In this document: in pieces, positions 42,154 through 51,415 of the stretch
How the letters are laid out: each line of letters starts with the position of its first letter
Position numbering within the stretch: the stretch's first letter is position 1
Source: a bacterium HR15
Lineage (GTDB): Bacteria > Armatimonadota > Fimbriimonadia > Fimbriimonadales > GBS-DC
NCBI GenBank assembly: GCA_002898555.1
Contig: BEHR01000027.1
Coordinates: forward strand, 1 to 53,766
DNA length: 53,766 nt
Direction: 5' to 3'
Notes under the pieces: model-generated
The model's input: the letters and a program-made list of their open reading frames with translations, nothing else
Databases searched by the model: none
What the model was told of the DNA's origin: nothing
Position numbers and translations under genes: made by a program

Positions 42154-43473
42154 ATGGCGAAAGGGGAGGGAGTGTTTTTACTGGGCACGCAGAGCGTTAA
42201 CGCACAGGGGCACCTGGAGATTGGTGGATGCGACGCCGTATCGCTCGCCGAGCAGTTCGGCACGCCGCTCTATGTGCTGGATGAGACGGCTCTACGCACG
42301 CGTTGCCGCGAGTATCGGCAGGCGTTTCATACGCTCAAGTCCGATGTCCAGATTCTCTATGCAGGCAAAGCCGCGTTGAACCTCGCCATTTGCCAAATCG
42401 TCGCCGAAGAAGGGCTGGGATTGGATGTCGCTTCTGGGGGTGAGCTTTACACCGCGCTGCAAGCGGGCTTCCCACCTGACCGCATCCACTTTCATGGCGT
42501 CTATAAGACCCACGCCGAGCTGCAGATGGCGATCGATGCGGGTATCCACGCCATCGTGCTGGATAACTTCGCCGAGATGGAACGGCTTTGTGCCCTGCTA
42601 TCGGGTAATAAGCGGCAGGGAGTGATGATTCGGATCGCGCCTGAAGTGGAAGCGAACACGCACCCACTGATTCGCACGGGACAACGCGACAGCAAGTTCG
42701 GTTTCCACCTACTGACAGGCGACGCATTCGAAGCAACCCGGCGCGTGCTGCAGGAACAACGCCTCCAGTTGCTGGGCTTCCACTGCCATATCGGCTCTCA
42801 AATAAGTGATCTAAACGCATTTGCTGCGGCGGCGGAAGTGATGGTCGCTTTTGCAGCGGAGGTGCGGCGCGCGACCGGCTTCGCTGCTGCATGCCTCAAT
42901 CTGGGAGGTGGCTTGAGTGTGCGCTATACGGCTGAGGACCAGCCCCCTGCCATTGCGGAGTACGCCAAGGTCGTGGTGGATGCTTTGCGTGCCGCATGCG
43001 ACCGCTACCACTTCCCGGAGCCTGCGCTGATGGTGGAGCCGGGACGCTCATTGATTGCCGAGGCAGGTTGCACGCTCTATCGGGTGGGGGCTATCAAGCG
43101 CGTGCCTGCGATGGAACCGCCAGATATCTATCTGATTGTGGATGGGGGCATGTCGGACAACCCGCGTCCGCAAATGTATGGCGCAAGTTATACTGCCATC
43201 CTCGCCAATCGCGCTCACTTGCCTCACGACCGTCTCTATCGCCTTCTGGGCAAACACTGTGAGACCGACCCAATTATCGAACAAGCGTGGCTGCCCGAGG
43301 TTCATGAGGGCGACCTGATCGCCGTATTGACCACCGGCGCGTATGCTTATTCGATGAGCAGCAACTATAACCGCTATCCGCGTCCCGCGATGGTGTTGGT
43401 CCATCAGGGCACAGCACGCCTTATCGTGGAACGCGAACGCTTCCAGGATGTCATGCGATATGATAAAATGTAG
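42154..43473 (+). CDS. lysA: Diaminopimelate decarboxylase
   Basis: A 439-residue PLP enzyme of the alanine-racemase/ODC fold. K72 in ILYAGKAALN binds PLP; further motifs are GLGLDVASGGELYTAL, LGFHCHIGSQI, LNLGGGLSVRY, VEPGRSLIAEAG, the active-site GKHCETDPI region and GAYAYSMSSNYNRYPRPA. It converts meso-diaminopimelate to lysine. AGGAAGGG precedes the ATG. The promoter is not obvious because the upstream region is filled by palindromic repeats. It is convergent with the isomerase gene, with two bases between the stop codons and no terminator in between. Confidence 0.96.
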   Translation: MAKGEGVFLLGTQSVNAQGHLEIGGCDAVSLAEQFGTPLYVLDETALRTRCREYRQAFHTLKSDVQILYAGKAALNLAICQIVAEEGLGLDVASGGELYTALQAGFPPDRIHFHGVYKTHAELQMAIDAGIHAIVLDNFAEMERLCALLSGNKRQGVMIRIAPEVEANTHPLIRTGQRDSKFGFHLLTGDAFEATRRVLQEQRLQLLGFHCHIGSQISDLNAFAAAAEVMVAFAAEVRRATGFAAACLNLGGGLSVRYTAEDQPPAIAEYAKVVVDALRAACDRYHFPEPALMVEPGRSLIAEAGCTLYRVGAIKRVPAMEPPDIYLIVDGGMSDNPRPQMYGASYTAILANRAHLPHDRLYRLLGKHCETDPIIEQAWLPEVHEGDLIAVLTTGAYAYSMSSNYNRYPRPAMVLVHQGTARLIVERERFQDVMRYDKM

Positions 43474-43475
43474 AC

Positions 43476-44258
43476 TCACCCCGTGTAGCGTTCGCGCAAA
43501 GCGAGCAGTTTCCGGGCGAAGCGCGGAATGGCTTGAGCGGGCGGGTCAGTATATTCGTACTCAATAGAGAGGTAGCCCCGATAGCCCGCCTGCTTCAGGA
43601 TGGCAAAGATGCGTTCGTAATCCAGCTCGGTATAGTCGCCTTGCGGGGTGCGAAAATGGGTCTTGGCATGCACATTCACGGCATAGGGGGCAAGCATCTC
43701 GATCTGGCGATAGTGCTGATCGGGGAAATTCGCGCAGTCCAGCAGCAGCCCGAAGTAGTTGCTTTTGAGCGCGTGGACGAAGCGCAGCGTTTTATCCGCG
43801 GTGGCGGTCAACCCGCCGTGATTCTCCAGTGCAAGGGTAATGCCCTGCGCCTCGGCATAGGGCAGGACCTGACGAAAGCATTCGATCGCCCACTCCAGCG
43901 CGGTCGATTCTGGAACGCCATCAGGATAGCGGTCGGCAAATACACGCAGAAAGGGCGCGCCCAGGGCGACCGCGATATCGATCCATTGCTTCACTTTCTC
44001 CACTTCCGCCTTGCGCTGCTCCGGGTCAGGCAAGGTGAACTGATTGCGCATCGCCACCCCTGACACCTGCAGTCCGAGGCGGAAACAGAGCCGTTTGAGA
44101 TTGTTCAGCGTGGCGCGGGTCGTGTCAGGAAAGTAGTAGCCCGTCAGTTCCACGCCGTCCAGATTCAGCTCGGCGCAGGTGCGGATGAAGTCGGGGAGGC
44201 TCATCTCGCCGCGCGTGAGAGCCTCCCGGTACGAATAGGCACAGCATCCGATTTTCAT
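43476..44258 (-). CDS. Sugar phosphate isomerase/epimerase-like TIM-barrel protein
   Basis: A 260-residue protein of the xylose-isomerase-like TIM-barrel (AP endonuclease 2) superfamily: FIRTCAELNLDGVELTGYYF, LRVFADRYPDG, YAEAQGITLALENHGGLTATADKTLRFV, YFGLLLDCANF, VNVHAKTHF and YRGYLSIEYEY. Metal-binding Glu, Asp and His residues (ENHGG, DCANF, HAKTH, EYEY) are in place. Such proteins act on sugars or inositols; the substrate is unknown. The start directly abuts the stop of the dockerin protein gene, so the two are probably cotranscribed. Confidence 0.9.
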   Translation of the reverse strand: MKIGCCAYSYREALTRGEMSLPDFIRTCAELNLDGVELTGYYFPDTTRATLNNLKRLCFRLGLQVSGVAMRNQFTLPDPEQRKAEVEKVKQWIDIAVALGAPFLRVFADRYPDGVPESTALEWAIECFRQVLPYAEAQGITLALENHGGLTATADKTLRFVHALKSNYFGLLLDCANFPDQHYRQIEMLAPYAVNVHAKTHFRTPQGDYTELDYERIFAILKQAGYRGYLSIEYEYTDPPAQAIPRFARKLLALRERYTG

Positions 44259-46013
44259 TTACTCGCCCGATGCACCAAAGTTGAACAGCACCAGCAGCAG
44301 GTCGGCATCATCCACCGTGCCGTCGCCGTTCACATCGGCACCGGCGTCGCTGCTGCCGAAGGCGAACAGCACCTGCAGCAGGTCGGCATCGTCGATGGTG
44401 TTATCGTCGTTCACATCGCCGGGTGTCATGCTGAAATTCAGCGTGGTTGGGCCGACGATGCCCATCGCGCCGAAGGCACGTGCCAGCACGCGCGGCGCCT
44501 TGACCCGGACGCGCCACAGCCCCGCGTTCGCCACATTCGCGGAGTAATTGCCACTGGGGTTGACCGTCGCGTTCGTGGTCTGTGCCACACTGCCTGTGTA
44601 GGGGTCAATCAGTTGGAAGGTCAGCACGATGGGGTTCGCAGTGCCCACATAGCCCGCGATGCTGACCGTGCCCTGCAGGGTGGTGGGCACATTCTCGGTG
44701 GTGAGCCAGATTTCCCACTCGGTGTCGGCAGCGTTGCGTGCTGCCCAAAGAATCTGTCGCTGGGAGTTGACCGCCATGACCACGCTCTCGGCGTTGCGCC
44801 CAAGGGCTTGCTGGGTCAAGTTAATGTTGCTGTTGCTGCTCCAGCGGTAGTAGAAAAGGTTGTGCTTGCCCGCGGTAGCCGTTGTGTGTTTGCCGACCCA
44901 GACGGTGTTGCCATCCTCGAACACCGCGTAGCCACTCGATTCACGCGTGTTGGCAGCGGTGTTGCCAAATGCGGCCACGCTGGGGTTGCGTACAAGTGCT
45001 GGGCTGAGCTGCGACACGAGCACATCGTAGTTGTAGTTTGTATTCGCTCCCAGCCCTTCCCACAGCGCATAGTTACCGCGGAGCAGTATCGGCAGCGAGT
45101 CGCGATTGGCGCCCAACACGCCGCTTGAGAGATTGGTGCTGTTGACGAAGGTATCGAAGAAGTTGCCTGTCGCGCTGGAGCGCCCTTGCCAGAGGACATT
45201 GATGCCGTCCATATCGAAAGCGGTGGCGTCGCGGATGCCGGAACCAAGGGCACTCAGGCTGATGTTCACCGCGTTGCGGAACACATCCACATTGCCGCCC
45301 GTGTTGCTGCCACCACCATGCCAGAGCATGTTGCCTGAATCGGTGATTTCCACCGCGACGGCGAAGCGTGAACTGCCCAGCACCGACTGGCTGACATTGG
45401 TGGTGGAGAGGGTGGCTAAATCGGTACGAAACACATCCCGGTTACTCCCTATATTGTCCCCCGTGCCGTCCCATAGGAGCTGATCGCTGGCATTCAGGGA
45501 AGCAGGGTAGGCGTCGCGATTATTGCCCAGCACCGAGGCGGTGATGTTCGTGCTACCCACAAAGATATCCAGGAAGCCGCCCGTGTTATCACCTGCGCCA
45601 TACCAGACGGGCTGCCCCGTGCTGGTGAATCGGAACCCAAACGCGGAACGGTTATTGCCCAACACAGCGGCACTGATATTCGTGTTCTCCACAAACACAT
45701 CGAAAGTACCACCTGTTGCCGTGCCTGTACCTTCCCACATCAATTCTCCATTTGGACCAACAGCAATCGGGTTCGCCACTCGGTCGCTGCCCAGCACAGC
45801 AGCGGTGAAGTTGTTCCAGCTGGTGACGCGGAAAATGTCCTGATCAGGGCCTGTGTTGAGCACACCTGACCAGATGGGGATGCCGTTCGATGTCAGGATG
45901 CCGAAGCCCAGTTCGATGAAGCCCTGCCCGATCCGCTGATGGGTAAAGGTCTGGGTGTTACCTACCATCAGCAAAAGCGCCAATCCGATAATACCGCTTG
46001 TTCTTCTCATCAT
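44259..46013 (-). CDS. Exported repeat protein with C-terminal dockerin-type EF-hands
   Basis: A 584-residue secreted protein. After the signal peptide (MMRRTSGIIGLALLLMVGNTQT) come about seven to eight repeats of roughly 48 residues. Each has a core such as VLGNNRDAYPASLNASDQLLW plus a D-G-T-G-D-N-x-G or G-G-F-x-D-I-F-V segment, probably a beta-propeller-like fold. A carboxypeptidase-like beta domain follows (TLQGTVSIAGYVG...). The protein ends in two dockerin type I calcium loops, DVNDDNTIDDADLLQVLFAFG and DVNGDGTVDDADLLLVLFNF. AAAGGAG precedes ATG 46013. Neighbours suggest nothing about its ligand. No cohesin gene is in the window. Confidence 0.85.
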   Translation of the reverse strand: MMRRTSGIIGLALLLMVGNTQTFTHQRIGQGFIELGFGILTSNGIPIWSGVLNTGPDQDIFRVTSWNNFTAAVLGSDRVANPIAVGPNGELMWEGTGTATGGTFDVFVENTNISAAVLGNNRSAFGFRFTSTGQPVWYGAGDNTGGFLDIFVGSTNITASVLGNNRDAYPASLNASDQLLWDGTGDNIGSNRDVFRTDLATLSTTNVSQSVLGSSRFAVAVEITDSGNMLWHGGGSNTGGNVDVFRNAVNISLSALGSGIRDATAFDMDGINVLWQGRSSATGNFFDTFVNSTNLSSGVLGANRDSLPILLRGNYALWEGLGANTNYNYDVLVSQLSPALVRNPSVAAFGNTAANTRESSGYAVFEDGNTVWVGKHTTATAGKHNLFYYRWSSNSNINLTQQALGRNAESVVMAVNSQRQILWAARNAADTEWEIWLTTENVPTTLQGTVSIAGYVGTANPIVLTFQLIDPYTGSVAQTTNATVNPSGNYSANVANAGLWRVRVKAPRVLARAFGAMGIVGPTTLNFSMTPGDVNDDNTIDDADLLQVLFAFGSSDAGADVNGDGTVDDADLLLVLFNFGASGE

Positions 46014-46113
46014 CTTTGGCTCCTTTCGGCACACCGGGTTAGGCGAGTCATCAGGGGTAGGTCGCGCACAGGCGACTATTCCTCCCTTACTCCTCGCCGT
46101 TGGCTGCCATGAT

Positions 46114-46119
46114 AGTATA
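46114..46119 (-). promoter_or_regulatory. -10 box of the dockerin protein gene
   Basis: GGTATACT on the minus strand, about 100 bases before ATG 46013. Here the leader is long and carries a good ribosome binding site, unlike the leaderless genes. Confidence 0.5.
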
Positions 46120-46171
46120 CCACACTTTGCTTCGGCAGGGAAAGCATGGCATGCGGGCGAACTAAGAGGAT

Positions 46172-48133
46172 ATGGCAGGGGAGCAGGGAGGGCAGCCCTC
46201 GGTGCGCGGGGCGACGGGACGCGCTATCATGCTCGCGCTCTGCCTAATGCCTCTGAATGCCCTCTGGCTCGTCTCGCTGGAAGTGGTGCGCTATAGCGGG
46301 CAACCGACCACCATCTCTATTTTTTACAATGTCATCTTCTGGTTGGTGGCGCTTGTGCTGCTAAATCGCGGGTTGGCGCGGGTGCGTCCAAGTTGGGCGC
46401 TGGAACGCGGCGAGCTGCTAACTCTCTACACGATGCTCTGCCTGGCGTCTGCGCTTGTGGGGCACGATTGGCTGGAAGTGCTCATCCCTATTCTGACCCA
46501 CGGCACCCACTTTGCCGATGAAGCGAACCGCTGGTCGACGCGCCTGCTGCCCCATTTTCCTGACTGGCTCATTGTGCGCGACCGTGAAGCCGCTCATGCT
46601 TTCTATGCAGGATCAAGCAGCCTGTATGAGCCGCGATTCTTGCGAGCGTGGGCGATGCCCGTGCTGGTCTGGAGCGTGTTCCTAAGCCTGCTGACCGGGG
46701 TGATGCTGCTGATTAACATGCTGTTTCGCTATCAGTGGACGCAGGTGGAGCGGCTGAGTTTCCCGCTGGTGCAGATTCCGCTGGAGATGGTGAGCGGCAC
46801 GCTCTATCGGGAGCGACTGTTCTGGGCGGGCTGCCTGCTGGCGGGCGGAATCGATTTCTGGAACGGGTTGCGGATGTTCCTCCCCTCCCTCCCGACCGTG
46901 CCCGTCAAGGCGGTCGATTATGGCTATCTGTTTCAGAATCCGCCATGGAACGCGATTGGTTGGTTGCCCGTGGGCTTTTTCCCGTTCGCGATTGGCATTG
47001 GCTACCTGCTCCCTGTGGATTTGCTCTTTTCCTGCTGGTTCTTCTTCTGGTACTGGAAGCTGATGTTGGTGGTGTCCAGCTATATGGGCTGGAGCGCGAC
47101 GCCTCGCTTCCCCTATACCACCGAACAGGCGTTTGGCGGCTATATGGCGATTGCAGCGCTGGTGCTGCTGCACAGTGGGTCGGTCTGGAGGCGCGTGCGG
47201 GCGTCGCGGGCATCAGCACGGGGTGTTCTCAGACCTGTAGGGGCAGACCTGGTGTCCGCCCACAAAGGCGAACCTGTGCCCTATCAGGCATTGCTGGGGC
47301 TGCTGGCGCTGGGGATCGGGCTGCTCTGGTTGTTCTGCTTACTGATCGGCATGCGGGCGTGGGTGATTGCGCTCTTTCTGCTCATCTATTTCGCGCTGTC
47401 GCTGGCGATTACGCGCATGCGTGCCGAGCTGGGTCCACCTGCGCATGATCTGCACTTCAGCGGTCCCGACCACCTATTGCCCGCACTGCTCACCCCGCAG
47501 CAGATGAACAAGAGCGAGTTGGCAGCCTTCACCACTTTCTATGGGTTCAATCGCGCCTATCGGGCACATCCGATGCCGTTCCAGATGGAGGGGCTGAAAA
47601 TGGCGGAGCGTGGGGGCTTTCTCTCAGCACGCTATCTCCTCGCGCTCTGGCTGGCTTGCGTCGCAGGTATTCTGATTGGCTTTTGGGCGAACCTGCATTT
47701 GCTGTATCACTATGGGGCGGGGGCACGGGTGGAGCCACCCTTCGTGCCCCTGATTTTCGGGGGCGAGGCGTGGAACCGACTGGATAGCTGGATGAGCAAT
47801 CCGACCCAGGTCAGCACGAGCTTGCCTGCGATGGGGGTGGGATTTGGCACTGCCCTGGCGCTGGGGCTGCTGCGTCAGCGGTGGACGGGCTTCCCGTTGC
47901 ACCCTGTGGGCTATGCGGTCTCCAGCAGCTGGTCGATGGCGGTCTTATGGGCACCGATGCTGATTGCGTGGGTCATTAAGGGTGCCATTCTGCGCCTGGG
48001 CGGGCTGAGCGCGTATCGGCGTGGATTGCCCTTCTTTATTGGGCTAATTGTGGGCGAGTGCGTAGTGGGCAGCCTCTGGTCACTGATCGGGCTGGCGTTC
48101 GGACTGCCTATCTACCCGTTTTATCCTTATTAA
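46172..48133 (+). CDS. Polytopic membrane protein (DUF6785/OPT-like) of unknown function
   Basis: A 653-residue protein with about 12-14 membrane helices. It begins with a cytoplasmic stretch, then LALCLMPLNALWLVSLEVVRY. It resembles the DUF6784/DUF6785 proteins that are distantly related to oligopeptide transporters (segments WNAIGWLPVGFFPFAIGIGYLLPVDLLFSCWFFFWYWK and MRAELGPPAHDLHFSGPDHLL), but transport is not shown. Residues about 350-368 (GVLRPVGADLVSAHKGEPV) are a translated copy of the dispersed repeat TGTAGGGGCAGACCTGGTGT, sitting in a loop between helices. The start at ATG 46172 lacks a clear ribosome binding site; a downstream ATG at 46229 is possible. Confidence 0.8.
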   Translation: MAGEQGGQPSVRGATGRAIMLALCLMPLNALWLVSLEVVRYSGQPTTISIFYNVIFWLVALVLLNRGLARVRPSWALERGELLTLYTMLCLASALVGHDWLEVLIPILTHGTHFADEANRWSTRLLPHFPDWLIVRDREAAHAFYAGSSSLYEPRFLRAWAMPVLVWSVFLSLLTGVMLLINMLFRYQWTQVERLSFPLVQIPLEMVSGTLYRERLFWAGCLLAGGIDFWNGLRMFLPSLPTVPVKAVDYGYLFQNPPWNAIGWLPVGFFPFAIGIGYLLPVDLLFSCWFFFWYWKLMLVVSSYMGWSATPRFPYTTEQAFGGYMAIAALVLLHSGSVWRRVRASRASARGVLRPVGADLVSAHKGEPVPYQALLGLLALGIGLLWLFCLLIGMRAWVIALFLLIYFALSLAITRMRAELGPPAHDLHFSGPDHLLPALLTPQQMNKSELAAFTTFYGFNRAYRAHPMPFQMEGLKMAERGGFLSARYLLALWLACVAGILIGFWANLHLLYHYGAGARVEPPFVPLIFGGEAWNRLDSWMSNPTQVSTSLPAMGVGFGTALALGLLRQRWTGFPLHPVGYAVSSSWSMAVLWAPMLIAWVIKGAILRLGGLSAYRRGLPFFIGLIVGECVVGSLWSLIGLAFGLPIYPFYPY

Positions 48134-48259
48134 ATCCGTATCAATGCTATCTCGAACCATGCATAGCGCTGGGCATAGAAACCGTGTCCGTCCAGCAGGC
48201 ACAGGTTTTCTGAACCCTGATAGCAAGTATTTGGCAGACCGAGCCGTATCAGCAGGCCG

Positions 48260-48657
48260 AGCAGGAATCCACACCCGCTTGACGAATACCCCAACCAGCA
48301 AGGAGGTGAGAAGCAGACGGTGCAAGAACCAGCGTGTGCGGTACCGCGCTGCCTTGCCCACCCATTTTGAGGCGCGAGCGGCGCCAACGGCGCTGACACA
48401 CGCAGTGCCGAGCTGAAGTCTGTGCGCCTTTTCAAGGGCGATGGGGCGGCAGCAAGTGCGGCTGTGGGCAAGGGTGTCCTTGCCCTGCAAGGCTGCTCAG
48501 ATGGTTCAAAAAGATGCGTGGGCAGTGAGCCATTTTTGGCGTCTTCTGGGTCTTGACAGCACTTTTTGAACTCAAAACCGACTTTGCAAGCCCTCCTTGA
48601 CAAACCCCTGCAGGATGGGCTATAATAGAAGCGAACCTTTGGAACAAGGAGGCAATG
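48260..48657 (+). repeat. Promoter/leader cassette, copy 1
   Basis: About 400 bases that recur, with roughly nine of ten bases alike over the central part, at 51416-51805. The shared block starts near AGCAGGAATCC and runs to the ribosome binding site and start codon (CCTTTGGAACAAGGAGG). It contains complementary pairs such as CTTGCCCAC/GTGGGCAAG and GTTCAAAAAG/CTTTTTGAAC, so the minus or plus strand RNA may be structured. Apart from this cassette the gap 48134-48654 shows no gene. Confidence 0.8.
48597..48626 (+). promoter_or_regulatory. Consensus promoter in cassette copy 1
   Basis: TTGACA (48597-48602) and TATAAT (48621-48626), spacer 18, both perfect. AAGGAGG follows at 48646-48652, just before the ATG triplets of the Cys-rich gene. 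Confidence 0.88.
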
Positions 48658-49515
48658 ATGATGCGACGAGGCAGTTTGCGTTGGGTGCGCCAGATGTTGG
48701 CGCAGAAGGGAACGGCAAAGGCGTTTGCCGCGGTACTGTGCGTGTCGTTGGTGGTGCCCCCGCAGTTTGGGGTGGCAGCCAACCAATCAACCAATTCGGT
48801 TGTTATCATCTGCCCAGAAATGGTAATCACAGGAAGCTCTGAACTGGTTGAGCTAATATATTCCCCATCAAATGTTTATTTGAGAAATTCACGCAGGTGG
48901 CGGTATATCCCTGTTAACGAAGCCAATTTGAGGTTAACGACAGAGGAGTGTAGCGAGGAAGGCGAACCCCGATATTTATGCAGAGGTTGCAAAGTAGTTA
49001 ACGCCACCTATCGAGAATGCGCCCATGCTAGTATGAATCCTCGGGATCCGTGTTATCGCCAAAGGTATTCTGATGGACAAGAGAGGGAGACACGTGATAT
49101 ATGTTATGTTATAAATGTGGAAGCAAAAACCTGCTTTGAAGATGAGCAAGGAACTTTAAGGGATTGTAAAGTAAAGATTAAAGAGCCTCCCCACGATCCG
49201 AATACTGGAAGACAAACGGATGGTGCCATTAAGCGCAAAGCATATATAGGGGCCCCTCCTTTTGAATGCGTGGCTGAATCACAAAATGTCCAAACCCCCA
49301 ACAGATTATGGGCGGGCTGTCCAGATTGCCCAGAAAACTTGCGAGTGAATGTTAATTTACGATGTGTGCAACATCCAAGAAGCCGATATCCGTGTGGAGA
49401 CAGCAGAAGTGGAATTCAGTGGGTGCCTATCCCTGTCTTAGATGAGATCGTAGGCAATTTATATGAATGTGTGAATCAATGCCCAGAGGTGGGTGATGTT
49501 GGAATTCCAGATTAA
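48655..49515 (+). CDS. Secreted Cys-rich protein of unknown function
   Basis: A 286-residue protein with an N-terminal signal peptide (cleavage likely after FGVAA near residue 42) and about 18 cysteines, many in close pairs: CRGCKVVNATYREC, CYRQRY, CPDCPEN, CVNQC. The mature part is hydrophilic with few helices predicted by eye. I do not recognise a family. The base composition looks more AT-rich than in the neighbours, which hints at horizontal transfer. Three ATGs in a row offer alternative starts; the ribosome binding site AAGGAGG fits the second or third best. The gene ends 35 bases before the next start on the same strand. Confidence 0.75.
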   Translation: MMMRRGSLRWVRQMLAQKGTAKAFAAVLCVSLVVPPQFGVAANQSTNSVVIICPEMVITGSSELVELIYSPSNVYLRNSRRWRYIPVNEANLRLTTEECSEEGEPRYLCRGCKVVNATYRECAHASMNPRDPCYRQRYSDGQERETRDICYVINVEAKTCFEDEQGTLRDCKVKIKEPPHDPNTGRQTDGAIKRKAYIGAPPFECVAESQNVQTPNRLWAGCPDCPENLRVNVNLRCVQHPRSRYPCGDSRSGIQWVPIPVLDEIVGNLYECVNQCPEVGDVGIPD

Positions 49516-49549
49516 ATCATGGAGACATAATACGTGGAGGTGTACGATT

Positions 49550-50635
49550 ATGAGATGGGTGCTATGGTCTACATTAGTCGGAATAATCTTAACCGTTAGC
49601 CAAGCGGGAGCAAACGATGCGCTAACGGCGCGGATGCTTCAAGAGATGAAGCGGCGGGATGAGCGAATTGTCCACATGGGGCTTTCGCTGAACGGCAAAA
49701 TAAGAGCCTGGAGCCCGTTGGGCGATAGAAAAAGCATCGCTGGACTGGCTCGCCGCTACCACTTTCGGTTTACCTGCAATCGTCTCGCAACCGTCTACGA
49801 GCAGTCTGTGGAGTTCTTTGAGGAAATCCCTCGAAGGACAGAACCGACCGATCCAGAGGCGGCTGACCGAGGCTTCGTTTACAATAAAGAAGGCGTACAA
49901 TTTTTCGTCTTCACAGCAAGCGAGCGTGCTTTTCACCAAAGAGGCTTCCTGAATGCCGTCTTGGCAACGAATAGATCCCTTTATGTGGCGCCTGATGGAA
50001 AGTTCGGTTTGGGCAAAGCAGAGGGGTATGATTTGGGATTGTATCCCTTAGATGACCTTGGGCGGACGATGACACGAGCCCTTCAGGTTCTTCTGTGTAG
50101 TGGACGTGGATATACCTTTGTTATCGCCCCCTCCAACGCTACCTGCCGTGAGCGTGCAGATGGTCTTGTAGAGATACGGGCAGAAGGACGTGCGTCGCCT
50201 GAGTTGCCTTTGCCCACTGGTTTCTTCGCTAATGCCCCTGGTACGGAGCGGAACGCTGTTTGGTTGCTGGTGGTTGATCCGAAAGCGGACCACCTGGTTC
50301 GCGAAGCGACACTTTTGTTTTCAGGGAGCGAGGAACCCTTTATCCGAATCAAGACATCGGGTCAGCTCCCCATAAGGGGCGATGCTACGATTGCAAAGCA
50401 TGGTGAATATCGTCTCAAGCCTGTAGTGCCCTATGAAGAGGTCACGGTGGAGTTCACCCAGGGCGAATGGAGGTTCTCCCAAGCATTTTATGAAGAGGTT
50501 CGCCGTGCCCTGCTGAACCCGCCCGATGAAACCATTATACGGGATTACCGTTTTAGTGAGCCGCCTTTAACTTTCACTTATCGGAAATCAGCAGAGAGCA
50601 AGACACCCGATACCAACCGCTCGATCAATCGATAA
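49550..50635 (+). CDS. Exported protein of unknown function
   Basis: A 361-residue protein with a signal peptide (MRWVLWSTLVGIILTVSQAGA) and a body that starts NDALTARMLQEMKRRDERIVHMGLSL. The alternation of beta-like strands (FVYNKEGVQFFVFTASERAF; AVWLLVVDPKADHLVREATLLF) is loosely reminiscent of LolA/DUF-type periplasmic proteins that begin with a helix and an incomplete beta-barrel, but no signature is present. GGAGGTG stands before ATG 49550; the frame is open 19 codons upstream, overlapping the previous gene. It is probably cotranscribed with the Cys-rich gene. Confidence 0.7.
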   Translation: MRWVLWSTLVGIILTVSQAGANDALTARMLQEMKRRDERIVHMGLSLNGKIRAWSPLGDRKSIAGLARRYHFRFTCNRLATVYEQSVEFFEEIPRRTEPTDPEAADRGFVYNKEGVQFFVFTASERAFHQRGFLNAVLATNRSLYVAPDGKFGLGKAEGYDLGLYPLDDLGRTMTRALQVLLCSGRGYTFVIAPSNATCRERADGLVEIRAEGRASPELPLPTGFFANAPGTERNAVWLLVVDPKADHLVREATLLFSGSEEPFIRIKTSGQLPIRGDATIAKHGEYRLKPVVPYEEVTVEFTQGEWRFSQAFYEEVRRALLNPPDETIIRDYRFSEPPLTFTYRKSAESKTPDTNRSINR

Positions 50636-50643
50636 GAGGCTGT

Positions 50644-51345
50644 TTAGGAACCATCGCTTGCAAGAGAACGCATCAGACGCCGTATCCCAAACAACCCTAT
50701 CCAAGCCGCCTCTACTTCGCACAGCACATCATAACACCGAGACGAGCGATATATCCACGCACAACGCAGCTCCACCCACCAACGACGAGGCAACACCACA
50801 AAACCATCACCCCCAGAACGCCCCAACCAATATCGTACGGGCACGGCGTCGCCGTGCCCCAACGTCCCGCCGCGCCCCAACATACTTCCCCAACAACAAC
50901 TCCAACAACAACTCCCGATCCTACGCGCCGTCCGCTATCACCACCACCGAACGATAACGAACCAATACCCCGTCCAACACTTCGTACGCCCCCTGCGCGT
51001 CCGATACATCCGCCGACGACACCCACACCCCCAAGAGGTTCCCCTGCGAATCCACTACGATGTAGCGCTTGCGCCCTTTGATTTTTTTTTTGCCACCGTC
51101 GTACCCGCGCGCCCCCCTTTTTGGGTGGTCGGCACACTTTGACTCTCCACCGCCACCGTCTTGGGCTGTCCGCGCCTGTCACGCCGACGCGCTTGGGCTA
51201 TCAGCGCGTGTTGTACCTGTTCCAACACCCCGAATGTCTGCCAGCGACGGAAGTGGTCATAGACAGTTTGCCACGGGGACAGGTCGCGGGGGAGGTCGCG
51301 CCAGCGAATGCCGTTGACGAGGGCAGAGAGCATGGCTCGGTACTG
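50644..51345 (-). pseudogene. IS5-family transposase, degenerate
   Basis: On the minus strand the sequence encodes successive pieces of an IS5-type (DDE) transposase in different frames: LVNGIRWRDLPRDLSPWQTVYDHFRRW near the 5' side; after a frame change at a run of ten As, KGRKRYIVVDSQGNLLGVWVSSADVSDAQGA; then a stop (TAG) after VVVIADGA; and finally the family C-terminus VLPRRWWVELRCAWIYRS. About 60 N-terminal codons are missing. GAGGCTGTTT occurs at 50637 and 51353, but in direct, not inverted, orientation, so the ends are not intact. It is not expected to move by itself. Confidence 0.82.
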
Positions 51346-51415
51346 GTCGTAGAGGCTGTTTCACGACAAAAACAATTCAACAACCCCTACACAGCAGATG
51401 CCCCCAGCAGGAATC

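Noticed and set aside
48130-48786. Minus-strand frames in both copies of the leader cassette (also 51361-51918) with similar translations
   Set aside because: The similarity follows from the DNA repeat itself. They lack starts with ribosome binding sites and overlap promoters and starts of other genes. A real conserved peptide is not fully excluded and would show as synonymous-biased changes over many copies.
50637-51363. GAGGCTGTTT at both ends as the inverted repeats of the IS
   Set aside because: The two copies are in direct orientation and the transposase N-terminus is missing, so they cannot be an intact pair of terminal inverted repeats.
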